From NCBI GenBank assembly GCA_030447645.1, contig JAUJOM010000010.1, positions 36,746 to 100,745 of the forward strand: a stretch of DNA of 64,000 nucleotides, written 5' to 3'. Source of the stretch: Longimicrobiaceae bacterium. GTDB taxonomy: Bacteria; Gemmatimonadota; Gemmatimonadetes; Longimicrobiales; Longimicrobiaceae. Shown here in pieces: positions 17,601-27,815 of the stretch (its first letter is position 1; each line of letters starts with the position of its first letter). A program made the translations under genes and the position numbers. The notes beneath the pieces were generated by a model. It was not told the origin of the DNA. It was given only the letters and a program-made list of their open reading frames with translations, and did not search any database.

Positions 17601-19607
17601 TCAGTGCTGTGCTTCCACGACATGATCCGCCACCGCCGTAGCCAGGGCCATGATCGTGACCTGCGGAGGAACGCCCACGGACGTCGGGAAGAGGGATCCG
17701 TCCGCCACGTACACGCCGGGCTCTCCCCATACCTCACCATGAGGATCCGCAGTGCTCTCCTTCGAATCGGACCCGAGCCGGCAGCTCCCCTGCGGATGGA
17801 CCGCGTTCAGCGAAATGCGGTGAGGAATTGCATGGGCCTCGGCAAGTGCCCCCCTCAGTTCCGCCTCACTCCGGACTACGGGGGCGTCTGCGTAGGGGAG
17901 ATAGACCCTCCTCGCCCCAGCCGCGAAGTAGACTCGCGCCGCAGCCTCAACACCGCGCCTGAGCTCCTCGAGATCGCCCGAATTCGGCCAGTAGTGGGCC
18001 ACGGGTTGCCCGTCCCGGGTCGTCGTGACCCTACCCTCCGTCTCGTCGTGGAGGAGGACCGCGGAAGAGGCGACAAAGGGATGTTCCCGCATACGCGAAC
18101 GATGCTCCGCACCCATTCCGGAGACCACCGCTGCGGTCATCCCCGGCCAGTTGGATGCGCTCGGGAGGATCAGGAAGCCGCCGCGCCCATCCTTGAAGAA
18201 CGAGGCGAACTCCTCAACGATCACCGACTGAGGCAGCCCCCGCCACGAGCGGATCGGCTCTGGGAAGACACCGGAGACCATGGCGGCGGGATGTAGGCGG
18301 AGTCCCCGTCCTATTCTGCCGTTCCCCAGTCCACTGCGAAGCAGGAGCGCCGGCGAGTCGAGCGCACCAGCAGCGATGATCACCACCGGCGCTTCAACGA
18401 TAACTCGTTCGCCTGTGGACGTACCATCCGCGCCCTTGATCTGGCAGACTACGCGCCGCGCACCAGCCTTGCCGTCGATCCGGGTGACCGCAGCGTCGGA
18501 GAGGATACGGGCGCCTGCGGCCACGGCACGCGGCAGGTAGGTGAGCGCGGCGTTGGACTTTCGGTTGTAAGCACAGCCGAGCATGCAGTAGCCGCAGCCC
18601 AAGCACTCCAGCCGGTTGTGGAGCGGAATCCGGTACCGCCATCCGAGTGCTTCGGCACCTCGCCGAAGGGCATCGTTGTTCTCGTTGATCCTGTCCAGCG
18701 GGATGGGCACGGACCGCAAGGATCCCACTGCCTCAGCGACGTAGCGCTCCAGCGTTTGCGAATCGAGTGGAAACCCATGCTCCTGTCGCCACCGTTCGGC
18801 GATCCCCTCGGGCGTGGGGTAGATCAGGCCGGTGTTGTGGAGCGTCGAGCCGCCCACGCCCGTTCCCTGCAGGATCGCAATGGCCTTGTTCGAGGTGGTC
18901 CGCAGCCCCGCCTCCCGATAGAGGAGCGGGAGCATCTCCAACTCGCGCTGCGTAAAATCCTTTGCCGTGGTGTACGGGCCCGCCTCGACCGCGATCACGT
19001 CCACGCCACGCTCGGCTAGACGGGCGAGGGCCGCGGCGCCGCCCGCGCCAGTGCCGATCACACAGACCTGCGCCCGAAGCACCCTGTCTTTGGGCAGATC
19101 TCGACCGGCGATCACGCCCGGAGAGAGCCATCGCCCTCCAGGCTCCAGGTTGCGCTTCGAGCGAGGGCGGGAGGGCCGTGGGGCATTGTCCGTCGAGCGA
19201 AGGTCAGGGGCCGGCAGGACGGGCACATCAACCCGCCCGAGCCACGGGCCATCGTAGCCGACCGCGTCCCATGCCTCCTCACGACCGTAGTAGGCGATCA
19301 TGATGAGCGCCTTGAGCGACGCGATTCCCTGCCGGCGAAGCTCTATCCGGCTCTCGGCCCAGCCCCGGAGATACGCCTCTTGCTTCACCGACGACATCCG
19401 TGTGAACCGGTGTGGACTCCCGGTGAATACTGGAGCGCCATACTCGATGCCCCTCAAGAGACCGCGCAGTAGCACCTGATCGAGGGGACGCAGCCGCCGG
19501 ATGAACGGAAGCGCCGCATCCACGACCGCATCCCCAGCAGGCTCTCCAACCAGAGTGCTCGCAATCGAGGAGAAAATCCGTCGTTCGCTGGTGCTGAAGT
19601 TGTTCAT
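17601..19607 (-). CDS. GMC-family FAD oxidoreductase with N-terminal gluconate-dehydrogenase-subunit-3-like domain
   Basis: 668 residues in one clean frame. The first ~150 residues (SERRIFSSIASTLV, ARGWAES-like YLRGWAESR, LKALIMIAYYGREEAWDAVGY) match the gluconate 2-dehydrogenase subunit 3 fold. From about residue 186 comes the FAD-binding Rossmann motif VIGTGAGGAAALARLAERG, then TGVGGSTLHNTGLIYPTP, a Cys cluster CLGCGYCMLGC (typical of membrane-type GMC dehydrogenases and long-chain alcohol oxidases), and the C-terminal catalytic HPQGSCRLG (near 602) and VADGSLFPTSVGVPPQVTIMALA. It probably oxidises an alcohol or sugar alcohol with electrons to quinone or cytochrome. No cytochrome gene is nearby. 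Most similar relatives in my memory are one-protein fusions. Confidence 0.88.
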   Translation of the reverse strand: MNNFSTSERRIFSSIASTLVGEPAGDAVVDAALPFIRRLRPLDQVLLRGLLRGIEYGAPVFTGSPHRFTRMSSVKQEAYLRGWAESRIELRRQGIASLKALIMIAYYGREEAWDAVGYDGPWLGRVDVPVLPAPDLRSTDNAPRPSRPRSKRNLEPGGRWLSPGVIAGRDLPKDRVLRAQVCVIGTGAGGAAALARLAERGVDVIAVEAGPYTTAKDFTQRELEMLPLLYREAGLRTTSNKAIAILQGTGVGGSTLHNTGLIYPTPEGIAERWRQEHGFPLDSQTLERYVAEAVGSLRSVPIPLDRINENNDALRRGAEALGWRYRIPLHNRLECLGCGYCMLGCAYNRKSNAALTYLPRAVAAGARILSDAAVTRIDGKAGARRVVCQIKGADGTSTGERVIVEAPVVIIAAGALDSPALLLRSGLGNGRIGRGLRLHPAAMVSGVFPEPIRSWRGLPQSVIVEEFASFFKDGRGGFLILPSASNWPGMTAAVVSGMGAEHRSRMREHPFVASSAVLLHDETEGRVTTTRDGQPVAHYWPNSGDLEELRRGVEAAARVYFAAGARRVYLPYADAPVVRSEAELRGALAEAHAIPHRISLNAVHPQGSCRLGSDSKESTADPHGEVWGEPGVYVADGSLFPTSVGVPPQVTIMALATAVADHVVEAQH

Positions 19608-19793
19608 CGTTCTTGCTTTCCTGGGCTACGCAGTCGCCGCACGATGGGGACCCGAGGTCGCGCTCGCGTACAGCGCTCCGCAACACATCGTCCGTGACTC
19701 GTTCCCGACGCAGGTTTCCATCCGCTTCGACTCCGCCGGGAGGGGCCGTCCATACAGACCCCAGCATCCAGGCCACTGGGGTCTGCTTGCGGC

Positions 19794-21940
19794 TCAGAAC
19801 TCATACCGCACACCCGCGTTGAACACACGCCCCTCTAGCGGCGCCCATAGGTCGGTCGTCCATCGCCCCTCCGGGGAACGGGCCGGCAGGAGCACTGGAT
19901 CGAACCGCGTCTGCCGCACATCGAGCAGGTTCTCCGCGTTCAGGAAGGCGCGCGCCCGGCCGAACCGACGCTCCGCCAGGAAACCCAGGATGAGATAGGG
20001 CCGGCTCGCATCCCGGTACGGATTATCTTCCAGTGCCTGCCGGCCCGTGTAGTAAACTTCCACACCTGCGCGGCCCTGGTCCTCCGCCTCCCACATACCG
20101 ACCAAACCAAGGGAGTGGCGGGGCGTCAAGGACACCTCGCGCCGCGAGGACAGTGCTTCGGGACCCACCTCCGTGGAGCGCAAATAGGTATGCGTGGCGG
20201 TGAGGTGGAAGGGTTCGTGGTGCCAGCGGGCCAGCATCTCTGTGCCCCAGGTCCGGGTCGGCTCATCGGCGTTGAACAGAACCAGACTGCCTTGCTCGCT
20301 CGCCCGAATCATCAGTGCATTGTGAACCACCGAGCCGAAGATGGTCCCATTCAGCTCGAACTCTCCGAAGGTGCGCCCCACGTCCAGCGAGGCGTTGCGG
20401 GCGCGCTCCGCTTCGAGCCGCCCCAACGGACCAGACGCGAGAGGCCCACGGCTTCGGTTTCCTCCGTGAATGGGGTCGGGGCGAAGGCCCCGGTACCCGC
20501 CGAGGCGCGTGCCGTCCACCCGGCACCGGGCCGCACGAGGGCGGAGACACGGGGGTTGAAGAACGTCCCGTACTTGCTGTGGAAATCGAAGCGGCCGCTT
20601 GCGGACAGTGCCAGCCAGTCCGCGGGGCGGTACTCGTCCTGCGCGAACAAGTGAGGGTGTGGTGTAGGTGCAGTCGAAGCCCTCCACGTCGCGTGCGTCG
20701 TAATGCTCCCGTTGGAGCGCCGCCCCCAGCACCCAGGTGTGCCCGGCGTCCGTCCCGGAGAGCGTCACCTCCCCGAAACCCGTCGCGTGCAGGTCATCTT
20801 CCGGGGTATCCCCGAACAGGTGGGCATGTCGCTGGCCCATGGCGGAAGCGCGCACCGACAGGAGCCGATCCCCGGAAAGCAGAAGACGGCTGACCAGACC
20901 CGCGTCGATTCGCCGGGTCTCCAGTTCCTCCGGGAACGGCACCCCGCCCGGCACGAAGAAGCCGGGGAGCGTGCCGCCCTCGCGGTTCTCCGCGGTCGCA
21001 CCCATGGTCAAGAACACAGACCTGCCGGCACCATTGTCCCAGAACAGGCGGGGGCCGCACAACCGCGCGGCGGTAGCCCGGCAGGTCTGCCCAGCCGTCC
21101 TCGTCCACGTCCGCCTGTGACTGCCGGTGCACGCTCCCCAGCAGGGTATAGCCCCACTGGTCGTTCAATTCCCGGGAAAGCCAAAGCACCCCATCGGTCC
21201 CTCCACGCGTGGTCTGGTTGAGTAGGATTTCGCGGTGTCCTCCGGCCTGCGGGAGATCAGGTTCACCACTCCGCCCAGCGCGGACGAGCCGTAGAGCGCG
21301 GATGCGCCACCTCTTGATCACCTCTACCTGGCCGAGATCCATGGGCGGAATCTGGAGCAGGCCCAGCGCACCGCTCTGCCCGCCGTACAGGGGGAGTCCG
21401 TCGGAAAGGAGCTGTGTGAGCGGCCCCGGAGTCCCTGGATTCGCACGCTCGCTCCACCCAGCGAAGGCGACGTGCTCCATGCCCGGAGTCCGCTGGTCTC
21501 GTTCAGCATCATCGCGATGTCGCCCGGGTCATCAGCATCTTTTCCTCGACCTCCTCGCGGGCGAGCACTTCCACCCGATTCGGCTCGTCTTCGATACGTT
21601 GACCCGTACGCGTGGAGGAAACGATAATTTCTTCCTCTGGCTGTTCGAACAGCTGAACGGTGATGGTGGTATCGGCACCAGAGCGCACTGACAGCCGGAT
21701 GGAGGTGGGCGTGAACCCCAGTTTACGCACCGACAATTCCCTGCTCGCCGGCAGGCAGCCGGATGTGGCCTCGCCCATGCGATCCGTCCGGGCCAGGATG
21801 CCGGCCGAACGCACCTCGGCGCGGTCCACCGGCCCGGCCTCGCTCCGGACCGACACAATCACCCTTCCCATCGGCTCCTGAGCGCGAAAAGCAGATGCAA
21901 CAAGTCCCACTGCCAAGAATGGCAAGCAATCGCGGGTCAT
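19794..21940 (-). pseudogene. TonB-dependent outer-membrane receptor, frame-broken
   Basis: Joined pieces give a full receptor of about 700 residues. N-terminus from 21940: signal-like MTRDCLPFLAVGLVASAFRA, a carboxypeptidase-regulatory-like domain (RVIVSVRSEAGPVDRAEV), TonB-box-like EEEIIVSSTRTG, then plug domain (EPNRVEVLAREEVEEKMLM, LNETSGLR, LLSDGLPLYGGQSGALGLLQIPP, LGQVEVIK). The barrel ends in VFNAGVRYEF with the classical terminal aromatic residue. The plug has the LPLYGG motif common in siderophore, vitamin or metal-chelate receptors. Shifts occur near 21510, 21290, 21070, and 20650. It starts in an ATGA overlap with the ArsR stop, so both are one transcript and the receptor is likely metal-responsive. 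Confidence 0.85.
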
Positions 21941-22282
21941 GCTCGCTCCGGGACGGTACATTGGGCACACCCTGCACCGATCCGGGGCACTTCGGCGAGC
22001 AAGCACGTCCGCCCGGTCGAGTAGTTCGTCCACCCGCGGGTCCGAGATTGCATAGAAGGCATGGCGCCCCTGCTGCTCGCGCGAGACAAGTCCACAGCCG
22101 AGAGGCATGCGAGGTGGTTGGAGATGTTCGGCTGCCCCAGCCCTGTGATCTCCACCAGCTTGTGACACGCTCCGCGCCCCTGGGCGGAGCGCCTCCAGAA
22201 TGGCAAGCCGCGATGTGTCGGCGAAGTTGCGGAATAGCTTGGCCTTGGTGCCGGCGGAGGCGTAATTGATATCGAGGAGCAT
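21937..22282 (-). pseudogene. ArsR/SmtB-family metal-responsive repressor, frame-broken
   Basis: ATG at 22282 reads MLLDINYASAGTKAKLFRNFADTSRLAILEALRPGARSV, then a shift joins LVEITGLGQPNISNHLACL (recognition helix of ArsR type), then LVSREQQGRHAFYAISDPRVDELLDRADVLL and AEVPRIGAGCAQCTVPERA. About 115 residues. The C-terminal CxxC-like GCAQC and the typical wing REQQGRHAFYAI match SmtB/CmtR-like sensors. The stop overlaps the start of the TonB receptor. Two shifts, near 22160 and 22040. The ligand is not known, but Cys at the C-terminus supports a soft metal such as Cd, Zn or Cu. Confidence 0.8.
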
Positions 22283-22302
22283 GGGCAAAGCACCTGGATT
22301 GT

Positions 22303-22323
22303 TGTATCAGAAGGGATGATATA
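22303..22323. promoter_or_regulatory. Candidate operator upstream of the ArsR gene
   Basis: Imperfect inverted repeat TGTATCA, seven-base spacer, TGATATA (13 of 14 arm positions pair). It lies 21 bases upstream of the ArsR start and about 27 bases upstream of the divergent cation transporter start. ArsR/SmtB sites are AT-rich imperfect palindromes of this size, so it may repress both directions. Seen in sequence; binding is inferred. Confidence 0.5.
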
Positions 22324-22349
22324 TTCACCCGACGCTTACCCGTCAACCC

Positions 22350-22884
22350 ATGAGGCTTCGTGCCGGCGCAGCTGCAAACCCGGGACCCGGCTGTCCTATT
22401 TTACGGTGGGCTAACCTGCTGGAGGGGCTGGTGTCCGTTCTTGCGGCGCGGCAGCGGGGAGCGTCGCCCTGATTGGATTTGATTCGACAGTTTCGTGGAG
22501 TCGCTCTCCGGTGGGGTGATGATCTGGCGCTTCGGCGGTCAGGCAGCGCGAAGCAAGAGCACTCAAGCTGATCGGGTACACGTTCTTCGCTCTCGGCGCC
22601 TACGTATCAGCAGAGGATGATACGCATTCAGCGCCCCGATGCGACCTGGATCGGCATTGCCATCACGGCGCATCCCTGATCGTGATGCCGCTGCTGACTG
22701 GGCCAAGCGCCGGGCGCATGCCATGCAGAGCCCGCAGCTTCCAGGCGGACGCCAAGCAGACCCTCGCGTGCGTGTTCCTGTCATGCTGGCGGGGCTGGTG
22801 CTTACCGCTGTGGCCTCGCGCCGATCCACTGGTGGGGCTGCGTGGCGGGTTTGCTCTTCAAGGAGGGGCGAGAAACGCTGGTGA
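22350..22884 (+). pseudogene. Cation efflux (CDF-like) transporter, frame-broken
   Basis: Pieces in three frames resemble a cation diffusion facilitator: YFTVGWNLLEGLVSVLAARQ-like (from 22390), VALIGF with FDSFVESLSGGVMIWRF (22480-22540; the Asp/Ser-rich metal site region), AREARALKLIGYTFFALGAYVSAE (22545-22615), PLLTGPSAGR and ADAKQTLACVFLSC with a cytoplasmic part, then GGFALQGGARNAG before stop at 22884. Many shifts, so only the family is claimed. It is divergent from ArsR, a common layout for a metal efflux gene and its regulator. Whether it works depends on whether the shifts are real. Confidence 0.6.
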
Positions 22885-22892
22885 GGGAAGCT

Positions 22893-23358
22893 ATGCAGTT
22901 GCTAGAAGAGCGGCCGGAGGCTGGAACGACCCTGGGCTATTCTGACCGCCTGCTCGGACTCATCGGGGGTGGAATCTTCTCCTGGCCGTGGTTGCCGGAA
23001 TTGCCTCACTGCTTGGTGGCGAGTCGGCCTCACCAGCTTCCTCTGGAATTGGTGAGCCCGTGGAACGGGAGAGCCGCCCGGCAATCCCGTGGAGCTCGTC
23101 TTCACCACGGCGGCCCCCCCAAGGCAGACCCCCATGGGATGGGGCACGGAGTCGCTGCACCTGCACGCCGCCGTTAACGGCCAGGATGTAATGCCGGGTG
23201 GCCCGGAGATCACCTCCTTGGAGGCGAGCGCTACCGGTGGAGGCTGCGTTTACCTGGGCGCGGCGACTACACACTCCAGCTCTTCTGGAATGGGGCCGGA
23301 TCATGCGCCGCTCGCGGAGGGGACGTCGGACGTGATCCGCGTCCGGGTGGCGCCCTGA
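22893..23358 (+). pseudogene. Small secreted protein with a beta-sandwich-like domain, frame-broken
   Basis: ATG at 22893 has GAGGGAAGC upstream. It reads MQLLEERPEAGTTLGYSD, then a hydrophobic segment (LLGLIGGGIF, LLAVVAGIASLLGG across a shift near 22985), then NPVELVFTTAAPPRQTPMGWGTESLHLHAAVNGQDV and, after a shift near 23230, WRLRLPGRGDYTLQLFW and DHAPLAEGTSDVIRVRVAP. The end has a Cu-binding-like strand pattern and Met/His residues (HLHAAVNG). No family recognised; membrane-anchored periplasmic protein is likely. Confidence 0.5.
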
Positions 23359-23359
23359 C

Positions 23360-24125
23360 GGACGGCACGCGCGTGGGCCCGGTTGCGGTACGCGCGTGAG
23401 GTTCCCACGAACAACAAAATCCAGACCCGATGGTGAGCAGCCCCAGCACCGAAAAGGCCCGCAGCAGCAGGTTGTTGAAGTTATCCCGCCCCGCGTAGTC
23501 CATGGTATGGAGCATCCACAGAAAATCGAAGATTCTCCACCGGTCGGCGCGCACCCGCTGCACCACACCAAGCTCCGCCGGCACGTACGCCGTCGCTCGG
23601 GATGGGTGGTCGAACGAAACGGCCCAGGCGGGGAGTGGCTGCTCCCGGTACTCATGGTGCCGGGCTCCACACTGTCCTGGGTCAGATACTCCACCTGCCT
23701 GATCGGGGCTGGATACGCGAAGCCGCGCTGTGCGATCCGCACCGCCTCGTCCCGCCCCACAGAGGATCGCAGACTTCCTGTCGTCGCATTCGCCAGCTGC
23801 GTGCGCCGCTGAGCACCCGAAAAAAAACTGCACCCGATAGGTGGGGAGTGCCGAGCACTTCGGCAAGGTTGATCGATCAAGGAGTCCACCGGTTCGCGAA
23901 GCCGGATCGCATCCAGCACACTCCTGGGTGAGACCAGGGCCATGTCACCCCGGAGGTGAGGGCGCGGGGCCTGAAGGTGGTCTCCATGGACCTTGTCCAG
24001 ATCGGTCCAGCTGAAGTAAAGGCCACCCACCGTCCAGGCGATGAACTGCACGCCGATGAACAGTCCCAGGTAGCGGTGGACCTTGCGAGCCCAGAAGGTG
24101 GCGGCTCCTCGACCGGGTGGGTGTG
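23360..24125 (-). pseudogene. PepSY-associated transmembrane protein, frame-broken
   Basis: The first part reads (from about 24110) RKVHRYLGLFIGVQFIAWTVGGLYFSW, the conserved N-terminal helix of PepSY transmembrane proteins, then TDLDKVHGDHL and VLDAIRL. After shifts: VRIAQRGFAYPAPIRQVEYL, YREQPLPAWAVSFDHPS, ELGVVQRVRADRWRIFDFLWMLHTMDY, NFNNLLLRAFSVLGLLTIGSG. These match the PepSY_TM family found with siderophore and copper genes. Start and end are uncertain. It overlaps or meets the plus-strand gene at 23358. Probably periplasmic/inner-membrane reductase or chaperone role for metals. Confidence 0.65.
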
Positions 24126-24141
24126 GCGTTGTATACCGTTA

Positions 24142-24584
24142 TCAGCGGAGGGTTCGCGACGACCAGTGCACCGCCGAGATGCGCCAGCCGTCCGGTGTCC
24201 GTGCGAGTACCATCAGCTCGGCGCCCGCGGGAGTTGACGGCGCGCCCGGTACGCCGCGGGCGGTGCTGGTGGAGGTCGCCCAGGCCACGTCCCCACGCAC
24301 CGTTGCCTCGGATGGACCACGCTCGCGACTCACGGCACGTGCGAACGCGATGTCTCCGGGCAGGTGGTGAGAGCGGTACTCCACTCTGGTCTCGGTGCCG
24401 CCGCTCTCCAGGATCACGGCGTCCGGCGTGAGCAGATTCAACGCGCCCACGCTGTCACCCGTCGCCAGCGCTTGATGGAAACGGTCAACCACGGCCACCA
24501 CTGCTGCGGAATCGCGACCTGCTGCGGCAGGGCGAGCAGCGCCCGGCTGCACACCGAATACCAGCGTGAACCAGTAAAGAGCAT
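24142..24584 (-). pseudogene. SnoaL/DUF4440-like small protein, frame-broken at N-terminus
   Basis: From about 24540 the frame is VAVVDRFHQALATGDSVGALNLLTPDAVILESGG, then TRVEYRSHHLPGDIAFARAVSRE, VAWATSTSTARGV, GAELMVLARTPDGWRISAVHWSSRTLR. This is the nuclear-transport-factor-2-like fold of DUF4440/SnoaL_3. The N-terminal piece may include a signal peptide (ATG at 24584, CSRALLALPQQV). It sits between the DUF4198-like gene and PepSY in the copper run. Role unknown. Confidence 0.65.
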
Positions 24585-24589
24585 CCCAG

Positions 24590-25382
24590 TCGGCACCGGA
24601 GCCAAGATGGGCACGATGTGCAGCGCCTGGAGGTTCCACAGCCCCGCTCGGTCAATCGGCGCTCGGGTAATGCCTTCCGCATGGTTTCCAGCGTCACGGC
24701 ACGCTCGTCCCCCCACCGAAACGGAGGGAACTGACCCCGTGTGCAGCTTGGTGCGAGCAGGCGGCTGACCACGTAGTAGAGCAGCCGGTTGCGCAGGTGT
24801 GTCGCCCGGTGCAAGCGCTGCCGGATCGGAGAGGGGAACAAATTCGGCCTGATGCCCAACAACACGCGAAAAGGCACGAGAACCTCGGGGGCCCACCTCG
24901 ACCAGCGTCTTCGCGTACTTTGCGTAACGGCGAGTGATGCTGTCCGTCGGGAGTAGGCCTTCACGCTGGTAGCGCTCCAGCGCTTCCGGAGCGCCTTCCA
25001 GCACCAGATAGCGGCGGAACCCCTCCGCGGATTCCCGTACCGAGCGTGCATGCAGCGTCACCGCCACGATACGCTGTCCGGGCGAGGTCGGGCGGTGCCG
25101 GAGCACGAGCGAGGTACCGGAGCGTGAGAGTTCCCGGATCTGACTCTGGTCTGTCGCACCGAAAATCCGTGCATCCGCGACTCGATCCGAACCAATAGCC
25201 GCCTCGCTCGTTGGAAACTTACTGCTCGTCTGGCCGTGGACGCGGAGCCAGCTCCCCACCGAGACGCGGAACGCATCCGGCACAAGCCAGAAGTCGTGGG
25301 CGTGCAATACGGCAGCACTGCCCAAGACCATGACAATCGCGATGAGGAGCGGCCGAATACGGGGGTTGGGAGCGGGTCTCAT
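24590..25382 (-). pseudogene. DUF4198-like periplasmic protein, frame-broken at C-terminus
   Basis: ATG at 25382 gives a signal peptide MRPAPNPRIRPLLIAIVMVL then AHDFWLVPDAFRVSVG, the start typical of DUF4198 proteins (the group linked to nickel/cobalt and other metal uptake or tolerance genes). Then RYLVLEGAPEALERYQREG, KYAKTLVEVG. The frame shifts near 24800; pieces RLTERGLWNLQALHIVP near 24640 end the family domain, which reads on toward the SnoaL gene. It starts eight bases after the CopC-CopD stop. Likely periplasmic, in the copper cluster. Confidence 0.7.
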
Positions 25383-25390
25383 GAGCTGCT

Positions 25391-26849
25391 TCAGGGATTG
25401 GGGTAAACAGGCGCGGGATCGTGCCTGGCCATCTGGTCCGTGTCCGCCGGCGGGGAGGTGGCGACCAATATCGCAGTCACCAACAGGACCACTGCCCCAA
25501 CGGCGAGCTCAAAACCGGCGGAGCGCCGCAACCGGCGCGTGCCGGCATCTTCGCCCAAGACCGGCAGTACGCGCCGGAAATTGTACGCCCCGGTCCCGAA
25601 GACAAGGACAAAGATCCCGAGCTTGAGGAGCAGCGTGCGCCCGTACTCCGACTGCCACAGGTTGGAGATGGATCCCAGGTGCAGCCAGGAGGCGAAGACC
25701 CCGGTTGCCACCAGAATTCCCGCGAACAGCAGAGCCGTGGGAGAAAAGGCGCGTACCAGGGCGGCTACGCCCACGCCGCGGCGGCCCTCCCCGAGCTGAC
25801 GTGCCGCCGGGATCCCGGCGACGAGGAGGACCAGCAAGCTTCCCAACCAGCCGCCCGCGCCGAGCACGTGCGCGGCGTCCGACAGGGACGGCCGGCGTGG
25901 ACAGCCGGGGTTGCCGCTGCCGCGTGACCGGAAAGCCCGGGAGTGAAGGCGAGCGCCAGAGCAGCGAGCGCGGCCAACCCCCACCCGGTGTTGACCTGGC
26001 GTTTGGCGAGCACGAACCCGACGAGCGCTACGAGAGCGGCACCGGCCTGAAGCATCCACCACCCCCAGACCGTACGACCCAGCATCGCGCCGATCTCTGA
26101 TGCGCCCAATGCGTTCTCCGCTCCGTGCATTGCGCACGACTGCGCACCGCCGGACTGCCGTGGACGTGACTAGCACCAGAGCAAACCACGCCGAGCCGGG
26201 CCGCCCGTTCCGCCCCCTTGATCATCTCCAGAACCTCGGTGCTCCTGCCGGCGCACCGAGGCCGAGCACCAGCCATCGAAACGCCACCGCACCGATCACA
26301 CCCAGCATGCCGACCAGGTGAACCAGCGCACCACCACGTACCCGGGGGACTCGCGCCAAAGCCGTCGCTCTCGGGAAAGGAAGCAGCCGAGTGGTGCTCG
26401 GCGGGAGGCGGTAGTGCTGGCTCGGGGCCAGTTTTCTCACGTCGGTCGTGGCAAAACCGGCTGCGTCCGGCTCAATGGTGAAGCCAAACTCACCGCGCAC
26501 CGGGTGTCCGTCGGCACTGGCACCCGCCAGCGGACTGCATAGGTGCCGGCCGCAAGCGCACCTGTGATCGGCACGACCACTACGTTTGCCGAGTCGGCGA
26601 GCTGGCGCGCCTCCCCTAGAGCGACTGGCACGGCACCCGGCCCCAGCAGCTCCACCGGGCAACCGCAAGCTCCATGGGCTCATAAAACACCAGCCGCAGC
26701 TCCCGCGAACACTGGAAAGCTGCGCATCACGGGTGGGCTCGAGCGAAGCAGCCGCTGGTGTGCCGCGCTGTGGCCGGAACGAAAAGCACCAGCAGCAGGA
26801 TGACGAGCACCCTGCTGGATCCCCCATACCCAACGCGTCTCACGAGCAT
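25391..26849 (-). pseudogene. CopC-CopD fusion (YcnJ-like copper protein), frame-broken
   Basis: ATG at 26849 has GGGAG upstream and is 12 bases after the MDHS lipoprotein stop. Signal helix VLVILLLVLFVPATA, then a CopC-like domain (ELLGPGAVPVALGEARQLADSANVVVVPITGALAAGTYAVRWRV, VRGEFGFTIEPD), then a membrane part: VHLVGMLGVIGAVAFRWLVLG, GWWMLQAGAALVALVGFVLAKRQ, GLAALAALALAFTPGLSGHAA, LGAGGWLGSLLVLLVAGIPAAR, LVRAFSPTALLFAGILVATGVFASWL, GRTLLLKLGIFVLVFGTGAYNFR, AVGAVVLLVTAILVATSPP. This is the CopD family domain. The protein takes up or passes copper between periplasm and cytoplasm. Four or more shifts. All named parts are seen; fusion is inferred from no start in between. Confidence 0.78.
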
Positions 26850-26860
26850 TGCTCCCGATC

Positions 26861-27795
26861 TCAGGGCCGGCCGTGTCCGCGCGTGAGGGTTGGGCTGGTG
26901 GGCGCCGAGCCCGGCTGCTGCGCGGGATTCAGCAGAACGCGCCGTACTCCCCTCATTCTCCCAGCGCCGACGGAGTTCGGGATTCGCCTGATACCGGCCT
27001 GAACCACCGAATCCTGCACCAGCTCGGCCACCAGCATGGAGCTTTTCCATGCCTGCGTCCTCCGCCTGCGCTCGGGGTGCGCCCTGCGTCGTGCCTGCCC
27101 CCGTGCGGGGTGATCCATGCCCTGCATCCGGCTATGGTCCATCCGTGGCGCTCCGGGCAGCAGCCCCGTGCTGCATTCCCTCATGGCGAGGCGTACTCGC
27201 ACCGCCATGCTGCATGCCGCGCGTTCCAGCGGCGGTCCCGTGTTGCATCCCGGGCATGTTGGCGTGGTTCATCGCGATGGCTCGTGGTGGTGTCGCTCCA
27301 TGGCCTGCATGCCCACCTCGGTGTCTGCGTCTGCCTGCGTCCCCTGCATCCATGCTGCATCTGCTGTCTCTATGCCCGCTGCATCTGGTCGTGCTGCATC
27401 TGCGAGTGATCCATCCGTTGCGCGCCTGATCCGCCATTGCCATGCTGCATGCCGCCCGTGCGGGAATGATCCATTCCCGGCATGCGCCGTGATCCACTGC
27501 TTGTCCCGTGGGCGTAGCCGCGCCGTGCTGCGTTCCAGTATGACCGGAATGATCCATCTGGGCGCCGCCAGGGCACCTGGGGAGCCAGCGCCCGCCATCT
27601 GAGAATGGTCCATCCCCGCCATTCCGTGTGCCGCGTGCGCTCCGGCAGTGTCTGGTGTTGGCGTGGCTACCGCCTGTGGAGCGGCTACCTGCTGCGCGCT
27701 CTGCGCCGTCCGGTCCGGCGAGCTATCTCCGCGTGAACACCCGGCGATCAGCAGGGTGGCCAGGATTACCCGGTTTGTGCCAGAATCATGGTCAT
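26861..27795 (-). pseudogene. Met/His-rich repeat lipoprotein (MDHS and MQHG repeats), frame-broken
   Basis: Joined pieces: a lipoprotein signal NRVILATLLIAGCSRG (lipobox LIAGC near 27735), Ala/Pro/Thr linker, then GMAGMDHSQM, MDHSGHTGTQHGA, MDHSRTGGMQHGNGG, MDHSQMQHDQMQ, MNHANMPGMQHG, RGMQHGG, EGMQHGA. The repeats MDHS and MQHG occur many times (see 27100-27620). After the repeats comes LVAELVQDSVVQAGIRRIP, and in an adjacent frame NPELRRRWENEG, then VRRVLLNPAQQPG. This resembles the helical module of the next gene upstream. Met/His motifs of this kind bind Cu(I)/Cu(II) in periplasmic copper proteins (PcoE, CopA Met-box, SilE). No known family fits the whole. Stop at 26861. Confidence 0.6.
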
Positions 27796-27815
27796 TCTCC
27801 AAGCAACGCACCGCA

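Noticed and set aside
27100-27620. Repeated TGCTGCAT and TGATCCAT motifs considered as a repeat array or CRISPR-like region
   Set aside because: Spacing is irregular and the repeats are codons for MQH and MDH in the minus-strand lipoprotein.
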